Source of the DNA: Parapedobacter luteus
GTDB lineage: Bacteria; Bacteroidota; Bacteroidia; Sphingobacteriales; Sphingobacteriaceae
Length of the DNA stretch: 64,000 nt
Direction: 5' to 3'
Assembly (NCBI RefSeq): GCF_900168055.1
Contig: NZ_FUYS01000001.1
Coordinates: 124,001-188,000 of the forward strand
Of this stretch, positions 43,311 to 53,548 are shown in pieces. The translations under genes were made by a program, and so were the position numbers. Numbering within the stretch: position 1 is the first letter of the stretch; the number at the start of each line of letters is the position of its first letter. The notes under the pieces were generated by a model, which saw only the letters and a list, made by a program, of their open reading frames with translations, was not told where the DNA came from and ran no database searches.

Positions 43311-45092
43311 ATGAGGTACCGACTACTTAACTGTTTTTTCGTGGCGTTGCTTGCCACCGGTCTTCCTTTGGCTGCCTTGTCGCAGCTGAACGACCGATTA
43401 TCCAGTTTATACGAACAAGCCACGGAAGTATCCGGTCTTGTAACGCAATATGGCCAAGATGTGCGTGCCATCGAGTATTTTTACGGGCCGATGGCTTCGT
43501 CTTTCGGACGGGGCGGTGGTGTGTCCGTGCATTCGCCTGAGCAGCTGGCCCGGCTGGAGGCATTGAACAAGGAATATTTGGACCAATTGCAGGCGCTTGA
43601 CTTCAATGCGTTCAGTATTTATGGCCAAGTAGACTATATTTTATTGAAACGCAAAATCGAGCGAAGCCAAGAGGCATTGGCGGCGGAAAAAAGTAATTAC
43701 CAGAAAATTGTCCGACGTATACCGTTTGCAGATTCCATTTATGTGTTTGAGCAGCTTCGGCGCCGGGGTACGACAGTAGATGGCGAGGCAATAGCTGGTT
43801 CGTTGCACGGCGCATTGCAGCAACTTCAGCAGGTGCATGGCGCACTGGAAAAGGAAGAGCCGATAGATGCTGAACTGGCGGATTATGCGGTTGGTGTAGT
43901 GCAAGATTTAAAGGCACGACTGAAAAACGCGTTCGATTTTTATAACGGCTATGATCCGTTGTTTACCTGGTGGGTGCCTGAACCCTATAAAGCGTTGGAT
44001 ACCGCATTGCAGGAGTATGCCAAACGGATCGGCAGCAAGAGCAACGCCAAGCCGTTTGATGATGGTAGTAATATCGGCGGTAAGCCCATTGGCCGGGAAG
44101 CGTTTGCGAAGGCGTTGCTTGATGACATGATTCCTTACACGCCGGAGGAATTGCTTAAGCTGGCGGATAAAGAATTTGCCTGGTGCGAAGCGGAATTGCT
44201 GAAAGCGTCGCGCGAAATGGGCTTTGGCGACAACTGGAAAGCGGCGCAGGAAAAGGTAAAGAACAGTTATGTAGCTCCGGGAAAGCAGCCCGAGCTGATT
44301 ATCAAATTGTATAAAGATGCCAATGATTTCATCAAGGCAAACGATCTGGTGACCATGCCACCGCTTTCGGAGGAGACATGGGGGATGATCATGATGACGC
44401 CCGAGCAGCAGCTGGTCAGTCCGTTTTTTCTGGGCGGGCGCAACATCATGGTGTCTTATCCAACCAATACCATGAGCCACGACCGCAAGCTGATGAGCAT
44501 GCGGGGAAATAACCCCTATTTCTCACGTGGCACCGTACAACACGAGCTGGTACCTGGGCACCACCTCCAATATTTCATGAATAGCCGGTACAAACCCTAT
44601 CGTGCGGAGGCATTCCGGACGCCGTTTTGGACGGAAGGCTGGACACTCTATTGGGAGCTGCTGTTGTACGACCTTGGTTTCGCCAAGACGCCCGAGGAAC
44701 GCATTGGTATGTTATTTTGGCGCATGCACCGCTGTGCGCGTATTACCTTTTCCATCAAATATCACTTGGGTGAATGGACACCGCAGCAGTGCGTGGATTA
44801 CCTTGTGGAGCGCGTAGGGCATGAGCCCTCCACCGCCCACGGCGAAGTGAAACGATCCTTCGAGGCCAACTATGGCCCGCTCTATCAACTGGCCTACCTT
44901 ACGGGCGGACTGCAAATGTGGAGCTTGAAGAAGGAGTTGGTTGATTCAGGCAAAATGACCTATAAAGCGTTTCATGACCGTGTTATCAAAGAAAATTATC
45001 TGCCCATCGAAATGCTCCGTGCGACGCTCACGGATCAGAAGCTGAGCCGCGATTTTAAAAGTAGCTGGAAATTTTACGATTTTAGTAATTGA
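43311..45092 (+). CDS. Secreted DUF885 zinc-peptidase-like protein (copy 1)
   Basis: 593 residues with a signal peptide (cut near LAALSQ). The DUF885 core shows HELVPGHH (411-418), with a downstream Glu in WTEGWTLYWE (E442), a zinc-metallopeptidase-like arrangement. DUF885 proteins are often annotated as peptidases on this basis. A -7-like box TATATTTG (43225-43232) lies upstream but without a good -33. The amino-acid permease follows 26 bp later, and two paralogues lie downstream at 46867 and 53549, so it is probably the first step of a peptide-breakdown locus. Confidence 0.88.
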   Translation: MRYRLLNCFFVALLATGLPLAALSQLNDRLSSLYEQATEVSGLVTQYGQDVRAIEYFYGPMASSFGRGGGVSVHSPEQLARLEALNKEYLDQLQALDFNAFSIYGQVDYILLKRKIERSQEALAAEKSNYQKIVRRIPFADSIYVFEQLRRRGTTVDGEAIAGSLHGALQQLQQVHGALEKEEPIDAELADYAVGVVQDLKARLKNAFDFYNGYDPLFTWWVPEPYKALDTALQEYAKRIGSKSNAKPFDDGSNIGGKPIGREAFAKALLDDMIPYTPEELLKLADKEFAWCEAELLKASREMGFGDNWKAAQEKVKNSYVAPGKQPELIIKLYKDANDFIKANDLVTMPPLSEETWGMIMMTPEQQLVSPFFLGGRNIMVSYPTNTMSHDRKLMSMRGNNPYFSRGTVQHELVPGHHLQYFMNSRYKPYRAEAFRTPFWTEGWTLYWELLLYDLGFAKTPEERIGMLFWRMHRCARITFSIKYHLGEWTPQQCVDYLVERVGHEPSTAHGEVKRSFEANYGPLYQLAYLTGGLQMWSLKKELVDSGKMTYKAFHDRVIKENYLPIEMLRATLTDQKLSRDFKSSWKFYDFSN

Positions 45093-45118
45093 TCGGACAA
45101 TCAACCCAAAACGAAAGG

Positions 45119-46546
45119 ATGAATACAACAACGGATAAAGGCTTTAAGTCGTCATTAGGACTGATGGATGCCACGATGCTGGTGGCCGGAAGCATGATCG
45201 GCTCAGGTATATTTATTGTCAGTGCCGATATTGCCCGCAATACCGGCAGCGCGGGGTGGTTAATGGCGGTCTGGCTCATCACTGGATTCATGACGCTCAC
45301 CGCCGCACTGAGCTACGGCGAACTGAGCGCGATGTTTCCCAAAGCGGGTGGGCAGTACATCTATTTACGCGAGGCCTATAATCCGCTGGTGAGTTTTGTC
45401 TTCGGCTGGACATTCTTCACCGTGATACAAACCGCAACGATTGCCGCGGTGGGGGTGGCATTTGCCAAATTCACGGCATACCTGATTCCCGCGCTGGATG
45501 AAGACGTCATTTTGATGGACTTCGGTTTTCTGCAAATTTCGTCGGCTCAGCTGGTTTCCATTGTGGTGATTCTATTGCTCACCATGGTCAATACCCGCGG
45601 AGTAAACAGTGGTAAGGCCGTACAAACGTCCATCACGGTCGTCAAAATTGTCAGTCTGTTGGGTTTGGTCCTTTTCGGTTTGTTTGCGTTCAACGGTGAC
45701 GTGTGGCAAGCTAACTGGTTGTCAGGGAATGCGTGGAATTTACAGCGACTGAACGCAGACGGCTCATTGGCCGATTATACGACATTTGCGGCGCTGGGAG
45801 CTATTGCGGCAGGCATGGTGGGTGCCATCTTCAGCAGTGATTCCTGGCATGCTTCATCCTCCGTGGCCGGGGAAATAAAAAATCCCGGGCGCAATGTAGG
45901 CCTGAGTCTGGCGTTGGGTACCATCATCGTTACCGTGGTCTACTTGTTGACCAACTTGATGTACACGGGTGTGCTCACGATGGAACAGATGGCCGCATCA
46001 GATAAAGACCGTGTAGCGATGACGGCCGCCCAGGAAATTTTCGGTCCCGTGGGCATCACCATTATCGCCATCATGATTATGGTTTCAACATTCGGCTGCA
46101 ATAATGGGCTTATCATGGCGGGGGCCAGGGTATACTATTCGATGGCTCAGGATGGGCTTTTTTTCAAGAAGGTGGGTGAACTAAACAAGTCTGCCGTACC
46201 GGGTGTTGCGTTATGGTTGCAATGTATCATTGCATCGTTATGGTGCCTGAGCGGCAAGTACGGCGACTTACTCGATATGATTTCCAGCGTCGTGGTGATA
46301 TTCTATGTGCTCTGTATCATCGGTATCTTTAGGCTGCGTAAGTCAAGGCCAGAGGCACCGAGACCGTACAAGGCATTTGGTTATCCCGTTTTGCCGATGA
46401 TTTACATCATGATGGGAACTGCCTTTATCATACTGATGGTAATTTATAAACCTAACTATACGTGGCCGGGGATTATTATTGCTTTTTTGGGAGTTCCCGT
46501 CTATTATTTAATCCGGAAAAAAGCGCTCCCTATTGGCGATAGTTAA
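45119..46546 (+). CDS. APC-family amino-acid permease
   Basis: 475 residues from ATG 45119, which has AAAGG directly before it; a TTG 30 bp upstream is in frame but inside the preceding gene's end. About twelve membrane helices and the APC signature ATMLVAGSMIGSGIFIVSADI are present. It likely imports amino acids released by the neighbouring peptidases; specificity is not evident. Confidence 0.9.
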   Translation: MNTTTDKGFKSSLGLMDATMLVAGSMIGSGIFIVSADIARNTGSAGWLMAVWLITGFMTLTAALSYGELSAMFPKAGGQYIYLREAYNPLVSFVFGWTFFTVIQTATIAAVGVAFAKFTAYLIPALDEDVILMDFGFLQISSAQLVSIVVILLLTMVNTRGVNSGKAVQTSITVVKIVSLLGLVLFGLFAFNGDVWQANWLSGNAWNLQRLNADGSLADYTTFAALGAIAAGMVGAIFSSDSWHASSSVAGEIKNPGRNVGLSLALGTIIVTVVYLLTNLMYTGVLTMEQMAASDKDRVAMTAAQEIFGPVGITIIAIMIMVSTFGCNNGLIMAGARVYYSMAQDGLFFKKVGELNKSAVPGVALWLQCIIASLWCLSGKYGDLLDMISSVVVIFYVLCIIGIFRLRKSRPEAPRPYKAFGYPVLPMIYIMMGTAFIILMVIYKPNYTWPGIIIAFLGVPVYYLIRKKALPIGDS

Positions 46547-46554
46547 GTGCTGTT

Positions 46555-46653
46555 ATGAATAAATGGATCTTCTGTGTGTTCGCGCTGATGACCCTCGGGC
46601 CGTGGGCGGCAGCACAATGTCTGGGCGCATTGCTTGAAAAAATAGCAAAGTAA
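46555..46653 (+). other. 32-residue signal-peptide-like ORF
   Basis: A frame starting 8 bp after the permease stop encodes MNKWIFCVFALMTLGPWAAA followed by a 12-residue tail. It has the form of a signal peptide with an AAAQ cleavage site but no mature protein. It may be the stub of a deleted secreted gene or a small peptide; a terminator follows. Confidence 0.3.
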
Positions 46654-46675
46654 CGCATTAAATATTGCGCTTTTC

Positions 46676-46702
46676 AGGGCTGGCCATGGTGCCAGCCCTT
46701 TT
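46676..46702 (+). terminator. Rho-independent terminator after the permease
   Basis: A 9-bp stem AGGGCTGGC / GCCAGCCCT around a 6-base loop is followed by TTT, separating the first DUF885-permease pair from the genes downstream. The T-run is short. Confidence 0.65.
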
Positions 46703-46866
46703 ACGTTAAATTGTGGTTGATATCAGCCAATATGCGATTAGTCCGGTCCCGAGCCTACCGCTATATTTGTAATACGCGGCGTCTTACTGACATTTCTGAC
46801 CAATTATTACGATTAACGAGGTGGATTTTTGTTTGCAGACAAATGAAAATGATGATTGCCATGAGC

Positions 46867-48579
46867 ATGAAAAAGACACTGATATCGGTCCTCTTCGTTA
46901 TAAGCGCCATTCCGGTGATTGGGCGGCAAGAGCTTTCCGCCGTGCCATGTCAGGAAGTTCCTCATCTTATACAGCAATTTGCCGCCGATCGGCGGGCCAT
47001 TAACCGATTTTATGTGGTGGCGATGTCGCCTGAGCGGCGAGCGCGGTTGGTCGCTTTGTATAACGATTATTTAAAGTCTTTGGCACAATTGGATTTCGAT
47101 GCATTGAATCAGGAATGCAAAGTGGATTACATCCTTTTTCAGCGGAATTTGAATGAATACCTCCGGTTTGCCCAAAAAGAGGAGGACGAGTTCACAAAAG
47201 TGAGTACTTGGTTTCCATTTGCCGATTCGGTTTATGCGATGGAGAAAACACGGCGAAGAGGTGCAAGCGTGGATGCCAAGCGTGTTGCGCTGTATTGGAA
47301 CAACCTGACCAAAGAAGTCAAGCAGCTTAGCAGCCAGCTGGTCGAGAGCGATGCCCGGTTTACTACTGGCGAAATACTGACCGCAAAACAGGCCATTGCA
47401 GGTTTCCGGACAGCATTGACCAATGTGTATGAGTTTTACAACGGTTATGACCCATCTTTTACCTGGTGGGCGGAGCGCCCTTTCAAACAACTGGATAGCA
47501 TGTTTAACCGGTTTTCAGTCCAGTTTGAGTCGAAATTGCCACCGCCAGATAGCAATGGGATTGTCTCCCGGGAGCCTGTGGGGCGCGATGAGCTGGTCAA
47601 ACTATTCACCTATGAAATGATACCGTACACGCCCGAGGAGATTTATGAAATTGCCGAAAAGGAAATGGCATGGTGTGATCAGGAACTCATCAAGGCCTCA
47701 CGGGAGTTGGGTTTTGGTGACGATTGGAAAAAGGCCAATGAATACGTAAAGGACCAGTACGTCGATCCGGGTAAGCAACCCGAGGCTATACTGCGGTTAT
47801 ATAATGAATCCATCGATTTTCTTAAAGCGCACGATTTGATAACCATTCCGCCGTTGGCGGAAGAGACCTGGGGGATGATCATGATGACGCCCGATCGGCA
47901 GCGGTATACGGCGTTTTTTACCGGAGGTTGGGAGATTAGTATATCGTATCCCACCAATACCATGGATATCGATCAGCGGTTGATGAGCATGCGTGGCAAT
48001 AATCCGCACTTTTCGCGAGCTACGGTTCATCATGAACTCATTCCGGGACATAACTTGCAGTATTTCATGCGCGACCGATATCGGACATACCGCGCGGAAT
48101 TTTCCACGCCATTCTGGATGGAAGGGTGGGCATTGTACTGGGAACTGTTGTTGTGGGATTTAAAGTTTCCTCAAACGCCGGAAGACAAAATAGGCATGCT
48201 ATTTTGGCGAAGGCACCGTTGTGCACGCATTATCTTCTCGCTAAACTTTCACCTGGGGAAATGGACACCTCAACAATGTATCGATTATCTGGTCGATCAT
48301 GTCGGCCATGAGCGGGCCAATGCGGAAAGTGAAATCAGGGGACCGTTGAGTGCCGGTACACGGGGTGCACCACTCTATCAGATAGCATACCTGCTGGGGG
48401 GTATCCAGATGATGCATATGAAAAATGAGCTGGTAGACAGCGGGCAGCTAAATTACCGTGATTTCCATGACCGCATCATTAAACTGAACGCCATGCCGAT
48501 GGAAATGATACGTGCGATCCTTACCGACCAACCTTTGGCGAAGGAATTTAGGACGAATTGGCGGTTTTATGACGAATGA
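46867..48579 (+). CDS. Secreted DUF885 zinc-peptidase-like protein (copy 2)
   Basis: 570 residues from ATG 46867, where a good signal peptide begins (MKKTLISVLFVISAIPVIG); frames further upstream add an unlikely polar stretch. The metal motif is HELIPGHN (389-396), with Asn where copies 1 and 3 have a second His, and the downstream Glu is E419 in WMEGWALYWE. It shares FYNGYDPxxTWW and RLTDQ-like C-terminal text with its paralogues. It is followed by a 305-bp gap and the first SusC/D pair. Confidence 0.87.
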   Translation: MKKTLISVLFVISAIPVIGRQELSAVPCQEVPHLIQQFAADRRAINRFYVVAMSPERRARLVALYNDYLKSLAQLDFDALNQECKVDYILFQRNLNEYLRFAQKEEDEFTKVSTWFPFADSVYAMEKTRRRGASVDAKRVALYWNNLTKEVKQLSSQLVESDARFTTGEILTAKQAIAGFRTALTNVYEFYNGYDPSFTWWAERPFKQLDSMFNRFSVQFESKLPPPDSNGIVSREPVGRDELVKLFTYEMIPYTPEEIYEIAEKEMAWCDQELIKASRELGFGDDWKKANEYVKDQYVDPGKQPEAILRLYNESIDFLKAHDLITIPPLAEETWGMIMMTPDRQRYTAFFTGGWEISISYPTNTMDIDQRLMSMRGNNPHFSRATVHHELIPGHNLQYFMRDRYRTYRAEFSTPFWMEGWALYWELLLWDLKFPQTPEDKIGMLFWRRHRCARIIFSLNFHLGKWTPQQCIDYLVDHVGHERANAESEIRGPLSAGTRGAPLYQIAYLLGGIQMMHMKNELVDSGQLNYRDFHDRIIKLNAMPMEMIRAILTDQPLAKEFRTNWRFYDE

Positions 48580-48884
48580 CAAGGCCTGTAGAATCAAATG
48601 ATATCAATTTTCAATGTTTATTGGGTAATATACTGTTAGCTAATTGTTTATAATAGAGCTACTTTTGATGTAAATCCTGAAATAATCGATTATTTGAAGG
48701 TTAACCAATTATATGTCGTATTAAATGGAGGCTTAGGGACAGTGGATTCGAGGCTGGATGACAGGATCTATCCATTTAGTTTTGTGTTTTCGATGCGTTT
48801 TAGCTGTTGAAACCACCTTGGGTAGGCGGTCGCCTTGATATTGAGCATCCAAAAACGATGTAACGTAAATTAACCAACAAATTT
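48580..48884. other. Intergenic region before the first peptide-locus SusC
   Basis: 305 bp without a gene. An exact -7 box TAGTTTTG lies at 48777-48784 with no good -33, leaving a ~95-base leader; a second weak pair is TTTG (48664-48667) and ATTATTTG (48689-48696). No riboswitch or strong terminator was recognised. Confidence 0.35.
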
Positions 48885-51800
48885 ATGAAAAAGATTTACA
48901 TGCTTCTATTGAGTTGTATGATGGCAACACAATGGAGTTTAGCGCAACAGCAATTGATTACCGGAAAAGTAACCGATGCTTCGGGAAACCCACTGCCTGG
49001 CGCAACCGTACAGGTGGAAGGGACGGCCACGGCCGCACAGACACGTGAAGATGGCACGTTTAGTCTTCAGGCCTCCAACGGAGCGGTATTAGTGGTCTCG
49101 TCAGTGGGTTATCAACCACAACGCATACCCATTGGGCAGCAGACCAACTATAAAATCACACTCGCCGAAACATTGACCGGCTTGGATGAAGTGGTCGTCA
49201 CCGCCTTGGGGCTGTCCCGTGAACAGCGATCGCTCGGCTATTCAACCCAGCAAGTGGATGGCGAAAACCTGAATACCGTGAATACCGGTAACGTGACGAG
49301 TGCACTATCTGGAAAGGTCGCAGGTGTGCAAATCAGGACGAACAGCGGGTTGGGCGGCTCGGCAAGCATCGTGATTCGTGGAAATAAATCGTTGACCGGC
49401 AACAATCAGGCGTTGTGGGTTATTGACGGAGTTCCCATCGACAATTCCAATAGCTTCTCATCCAACAACGGCTATGATTTTGGGAATTTGGCGGCCGATA
49501 TCAACCCCGATGACATCGAATCCGTTAACGTCCTGAAAGGCGCTGCGGCAACCGCCCTTTACGGATCACGCGCCGCGAATGGGGCCATCATCGTAACCAC
49601 GAAAAAGGGAGCAAAAAAAGTAGGTGTCGGTATCACCGTCAATTCTTCTACGACATTCGGGGTAATCAATAAAAATACGTTTGCTGAATACCAACAGGAA
49701 TACGGTGCTGCATACGGCCCATTGTCAGGCGGTCTGCAATCAGACGTTTATTTCAACGAGCGGGACGTAAACGGCGACGGGATACCCGATTTGGTTCCGG
49801 CGTATGATCAATATGCCGGCTTTGGGGCAGCCTATGATCCCAACCTGATGGTTTATCAGTGGGACTCGTACTATCCCGAATCGCCCTATTATATGCAACC
49901 CAGCCCATGGGTGCCTTCCGAACATGGCCCCCTTGAGATCTTCCAGAATCCATTGACGTTAAACAATAGCATTTCATTTGCGGGCAATAATGACAACGCG
50001 ACTTATCGCCTGTCGTATACGAATTTTCGCGATAAAGGAATCGTGCCGAATGGCTCATTGAGCCGAAATACGTTTTCGTTGAACAGTTCATTCAAGCTGA
50101 CACCCAAATTGACCGCCTCGGCAATGGCCAATTATACGACTTCCGTCACTAATGGGAGGAGTCAGCGAGGACAGGGAAGTTCGTTTAGTAATTTTATCAT
50201 CAATATGCGGCAATATTGGCAGCCCAATATTGATTTCAGGAAAGTAAGGGAGGTATACGAACTTACCGGTAAGAACCTTAGCCAATTTCCGGGAGGGACA
50301 ATCGATAACCCGTTTTATATCATTGACCAAAATCAACAATCGGATGATAGAAATCGGTTCGTTGGCAATGCTGCCTTGTCATACCAGCTGACCGATTGGC
50401 TGGAAATCTTCGGACGAATAGCGGTCGATAGCTATGCGTATAAGATCGAGGATCGGCAGAATGACCTGATCCGTGTGCCGGCGAGGTACAGCGTCCGCAA
50501 TGTCTCCTTTAGTGAGGTAAACTATGACCTCATGTTGAATTACAATAAAGATTTAACCGAAAAATTTAACATAAGCGGTGTTTTTGGGACGAATATCAGA
50601 AGGAACAAAAACCAATCTATCTATAATGCCACGAGTGGGGGATTGATTGTTCCCGGGCTGTACGCTATCAACAACTCATTGGGCAATCCTGTACCGGCAT
50701 CGGAAAGCCTTACGGAAATTGGTATCAACGGTTATTTCGGCTCGGTTTCGTTGGGATACGATAAAACCTTCTTCCTGGATGTAACCGGCCGTATCGATGA
50801 ATCCTCGACGTTGCCAAAGGGCAGTAACGTCTATTTTTATCCCTCTATCGCGGGAAGCTTTGTTTTTTCTGAATTGGTGAGCAGCGACGTGCTTTCCTTC
50901 GGGAAATTGAGGCTCAACTATGCCGAGGTAGGAAACGATGCCCGGCCGCAAAGCCTTGTTGATGTGCTGAACAAACCTACCCCATTCGGGGCAGTGCAGC
51001 TGTATTCCATCAATAATACAAAGAATAACCCCAACCTAAAGCTCGAACGCACCCAAAGTTTTGAAGCGGGAATCGAGACGGCTTTCTATGGGAACAGGAT
51101 CAGCTTAAACGTGTCGGCCTATCAGACGAATACCAAGGATCAGATCATGCCGGTCACCATCACACCTGCTACCGGATACAGCAGTAAGTTCGTCAATGCA
51201 GGTGACGTACGAAACCGGGGGCTGGAAATATCGTTGGGGGGTAAACCATTAGCCAATCAGGACCTCACGTGGGATATCAATGTGAATTGGGCGATGAATA
51301 GAAGTAAGGTCATGTCGCTCTATGAAGGCGTAACCAATCTACGGCTGGCCGGATACAGTACAGACATGTCGTTGAATGCCGAAGTGGGCCAACCCTTTGG
51401 CATGTGGTGGGGTTCGGACTTCGTTTACCTAAACGGGGAGCGCGTTGTCGATCAAACAACCGGTAAGTATTTGAAGACGTCAACGGCAAACAGCGTGCTG
51501 GGCAACATGAATCCGGATTGGAATGGCGGGGTGATGAATACCTTTTCATACAAAGCGATTTCATTGAAATTTTTGGTAGACATGCAAAAAGGCGGCGATA
51601 TCTTCTCAGAGGATATGGCTATTGGCTCGCGAAACGGGCTTTACACGAACACAACGGGGTTGAATGAACTGGGAAATCCCGTACGCGACCCCATTTCAGC
51701 GGGCGGCGGTTTGTTACTGCCCGGTGTGGCGCCGGACGGGTCGCCGAATACCGTCCGCACGGAAATGCGGGACAGAAACCATGCCTTGGGTATGCCCACG

Positions 51801-52070
51801 GCACCGAGTGCAATGTTTATGTATGACGCGTCTTATATTAAGCTTCGGGAAGTGTCGCTTTCTTATACATTGCCTGCCAAGTTTGTCCAGCGGTATGGCC
51901 TATTCGGGGCGCAGCTATCGTTTATCGGCTCAAACTTGTGGATTATACACAAAAATCTGCCCTATGCGGATCCTGAAGCCGGACTGGCTTCGGGTACCTT
52001 GCAGAATTTTCAAACCGGGGTTTTCCCGACTACGCGTAATTTCGGATTTAACCTCAAACTTAATTTCTAA
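48885..52070 (+). CDS. SusC/RagA-like TonB-dependent transporter (peptide locus 1)
   Basis: 1061 residues. Signal peptide (SLAQQQ), regulatory domain (ITGKVTDASGNPLPGATVQV), plug with the SusC signature QALWVIDGVPIDN and IESVNVLKGAAATALYGSRA, then a beta-barrel ending LKLNF. It belongs to the longer SusC branch typically paired with the SusD form that follows 11 bp later. Between DUF885 genes, the cargo is more likely peptide (RagA-like) than glycan; this is inferred from context. Confidence 0.93.
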   Translation: MKKIYMLLLSCMMATQWSLAQQQLITGKVTDASGNPLPGATVQVEGTATAAQTREDGTFSLQASNGAVLVVSSVGYQPQRIPIGQQTNYKITLAETLTGLDEVVVTALGLSREQRSLGYSTQQVDGENLNTVNTGNVTSALSGKVAGVQIRTNSGLGGSASIVIRGNKSLTGNNQALWVIDGVPIDNSNSFSSNNGYDFGNLAADINPDDIESVNVLKGAAATALYGSRAANGAIIVTTKKGAKKVGVGITVNSSTTFGVINKNTFAEYQQEYGAAYGPLSGGLQSDVYFNERDVNGDGIPDLVPAYDQYAGFGAAYDPNLMVYQWDSYYPESPYYMQPSPWVPSEHGPLEIFQNPLTLNNSISFAGNNDNATYRLSYTNFRDKGIVPNGSLSRNTFSLNSSFKLTPKLTASAMANYTTSVTNGRSQRGQGSSFSNFIINMRQYWQPNIDFRKVREVYELTGKNLSQFPGGTIDNPFYIIDQNQQSDDRNRFVGNAALSYQLTDWLEIFGRIAVDSYAYKIEDRQNDLIRVPARYSVRNVSFSEVNYDLMLNYNKDLTEKFNISGVFGTNIRRNKNQSIYNATSGGLIVPGLYAINNSLGNPVPASESLTEIGINGYFGSVSLGYDKTFFLDVTGRIDESSTLPKGSNVYFYPSIAGSFVFSELVSSDVLSFGKLRLNYAEVGNDARPQSLVDVLNKPTPFGAVQLYSINNTKNNPNLKLERTQSFEAGIETAFYGNRISLNVSAYQTNTKDQIMPVTITPATGYSSKFVNAGDVRNRGLEISLGGKPLANQDLTWDINVNWAMNRSKVMSLYEGVTNLRLAGYSTDMSLNAEVGQPFGMWWGSDFVYLNGERVVDQTTGKYLKTSTANSVLGNMNPDWNGGVMNTFSYKAISLKFLVDMQKGGDIFSEDMAIGSRNGLYTNTTGLNELGNPVRDPISAGGGLLLPGVAPDGSPNTVRTEMRDRNHALGMPTAPSAMFMYDASYIKLREVSLSYTLPAKFVQRYGLFGAQLSFIGSNLWIIHKNLPYADPEAGLASGTLQNFQTGVFPTTRNFGFNLKLNF

Positions 52071-52081
52071 ACGGCTTTATC

Positions 52082-53509
52082 ATGAAAACGATCATTAAAC
52101 TATTCCTGATGATAGCGCTATTCCAATGCCTTTCTTGTGCGGATAGCTTGACGTCATTGAACGACAATACGAAAGACGCCACCACCACTACCGGGGACAT
52201 GTTTTTTTCCAATGCGCTGAAAGATTTGGCTGACCACCTTGGCTCGACTACTTACCTGGCTTCAGGCACAGCCTCAGCACGCCTATTTGTGCAATTGATC
52301 ACATCCGTCACTTATGTGGAGGGCGTCACTTACCTCAAAGCCTTTTCGTGGACACCCCTGTATCGCGATATGCTGAAAGACCTTGACGAAAGCAGCCGGG
52401 TGATTGCAGCCAAAGAACCGCTTACGGATGCTGAACGTATCCAAAAGAATAACCAATTGGCTATTGTAGAGTTGATGAAAGTGTATGTGTATGAAATTCT
52501 GGTGGAATCTTACGGCGATATTCCGTATTCGGAGGCATTGGATTTTGAGAATGTCCAGCCGAAATATGACGACGACCGCGAAGTATACCTTGATCTGATT
52601 AATCGGCTGAGTGCAGCCATTGCCAATCTGGATCCTTCTGGTGCTGGGTTTGGTGCGGCAGACTTGGTTTACGGCGGCAATGTGGCTAATTGGGTAAAAT
52701 TTGGCAATTCGTTAAAACTGCGTATGGGCATGCGCATCATGGATGCGGAACCAGCAGTTGGGACTCAGGCCGTGACAACGGCCGTGACGGGAGGGGTCTT
52801 TACGTCAAATGAAGATAACGCGCTTTTCACGTATCTAAATGACATCAACAACGCTAATCCTTATTATGCCTTTCTGGTCAGGCAAAACCTTCGGTACTAC
52901 GTTGCCACGAAGCCGCTTATGGATTATATGAACGCGTTTAATGACCCACGGCGCGGCGCTTATTTTTATTCGGTCAATGGCGAATATAAGGGAGCGGTGT
53001 CGGCCGATGTGGTGCCTTACAATGACTATTCCGCCTTGGGTGATAGATTCCGGGAAATGACCTTGCCTGTTATCTTCCTGGACTATGCTTCCGTGGAGTT
53101 TTTTCTGGCCGAAGCAGCAGAACGAGGTATAGATGGCGTGACGAATGCGGACGAACATTACAATAAGGCGATAGCAGCTTCTTTTGATTATTACGATTTG
53201 GACGGCGTAGATGAATACTTGGCGCAACCTAATGTGAATTACCATACGGCGGAAGGTAGCTGGAAACAAAAGATCGGTATCCAAAAATGGATTGCGTTGT
53301 TCGAACAGGGTTTTGAGGCATGGACCGAATACCGGCGCTTGGATTACCCGGTATTGAAGGCTCCAGCAGCCGCTTTCTCGGACATTGTCCCCCGACGGTT
53401 TACTTATCCGATTGATGAACAATCGGTCAATGGCACCAGCTATGCAGCCGCCGCTGCCGCCATTGGGGGAGATGAATATGAAACGAGGTTATTTTGGGAT
53501 GTCAACTAA
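52082..53509 (+). CDS. SusD/RagB-like surface lipoprotein (peptide locus 1)
   Basis: 475 residues with lipobox CLSC (C19). It fits the SusD/RagB_2 branch (LFVQLITSVTYVEGVTYLKA; the tail with KQKIGIQKWIALFEQGFEAW) rather than the classical starch form. It should act as the lid of the SusC-like protein before it. The third DUF885 gene follows 39 bp later. Confidence 0.9.
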   Translation: MKTIIKLFLMIALFQCLSCADSLTSLNDNTKDATTTTGDMFFSNALKDLADHLGSTTYLASGTASARLFVQLITSVTYVEGVTYLKAFSWTPLYRDMLKDLDESSRVIAAKEPLTDAERIQKNNQLAIVELMKVYVYEILVESYGDIPYSEALDFENVQPKYDDDREVYLDLINRLSAAIANLDPSGAGFGAADLVYGGNVANWVKFGNSLKLRMGMRIMDAEPAVGTQAVTTAVTGGVFTSNEDNALFTYLNDINNANPYYAFLVRQNLRYYVATKPLMDYMNAFNDPRRGAYFYSVNGEYKGAVSADVVPYNDYSALGDRFREMTLPVIFLDYASVEFFLAEAAERGIDGVTNADEHYNKAIAASFDYYDLDGVDEYLAQPNVNYHTAEGSWKQKIGIQKWIALFEQGFEAWTEYRRLDYPVLKAPAAAFSDIVPRRFTYPIDEQSVNGTSYAAAAAAIGGDEYETRLFWDVN

Positions 53510-53548
53510 TCGGTGTATTACTTATTCTAATCAATAAATTAACTCATT

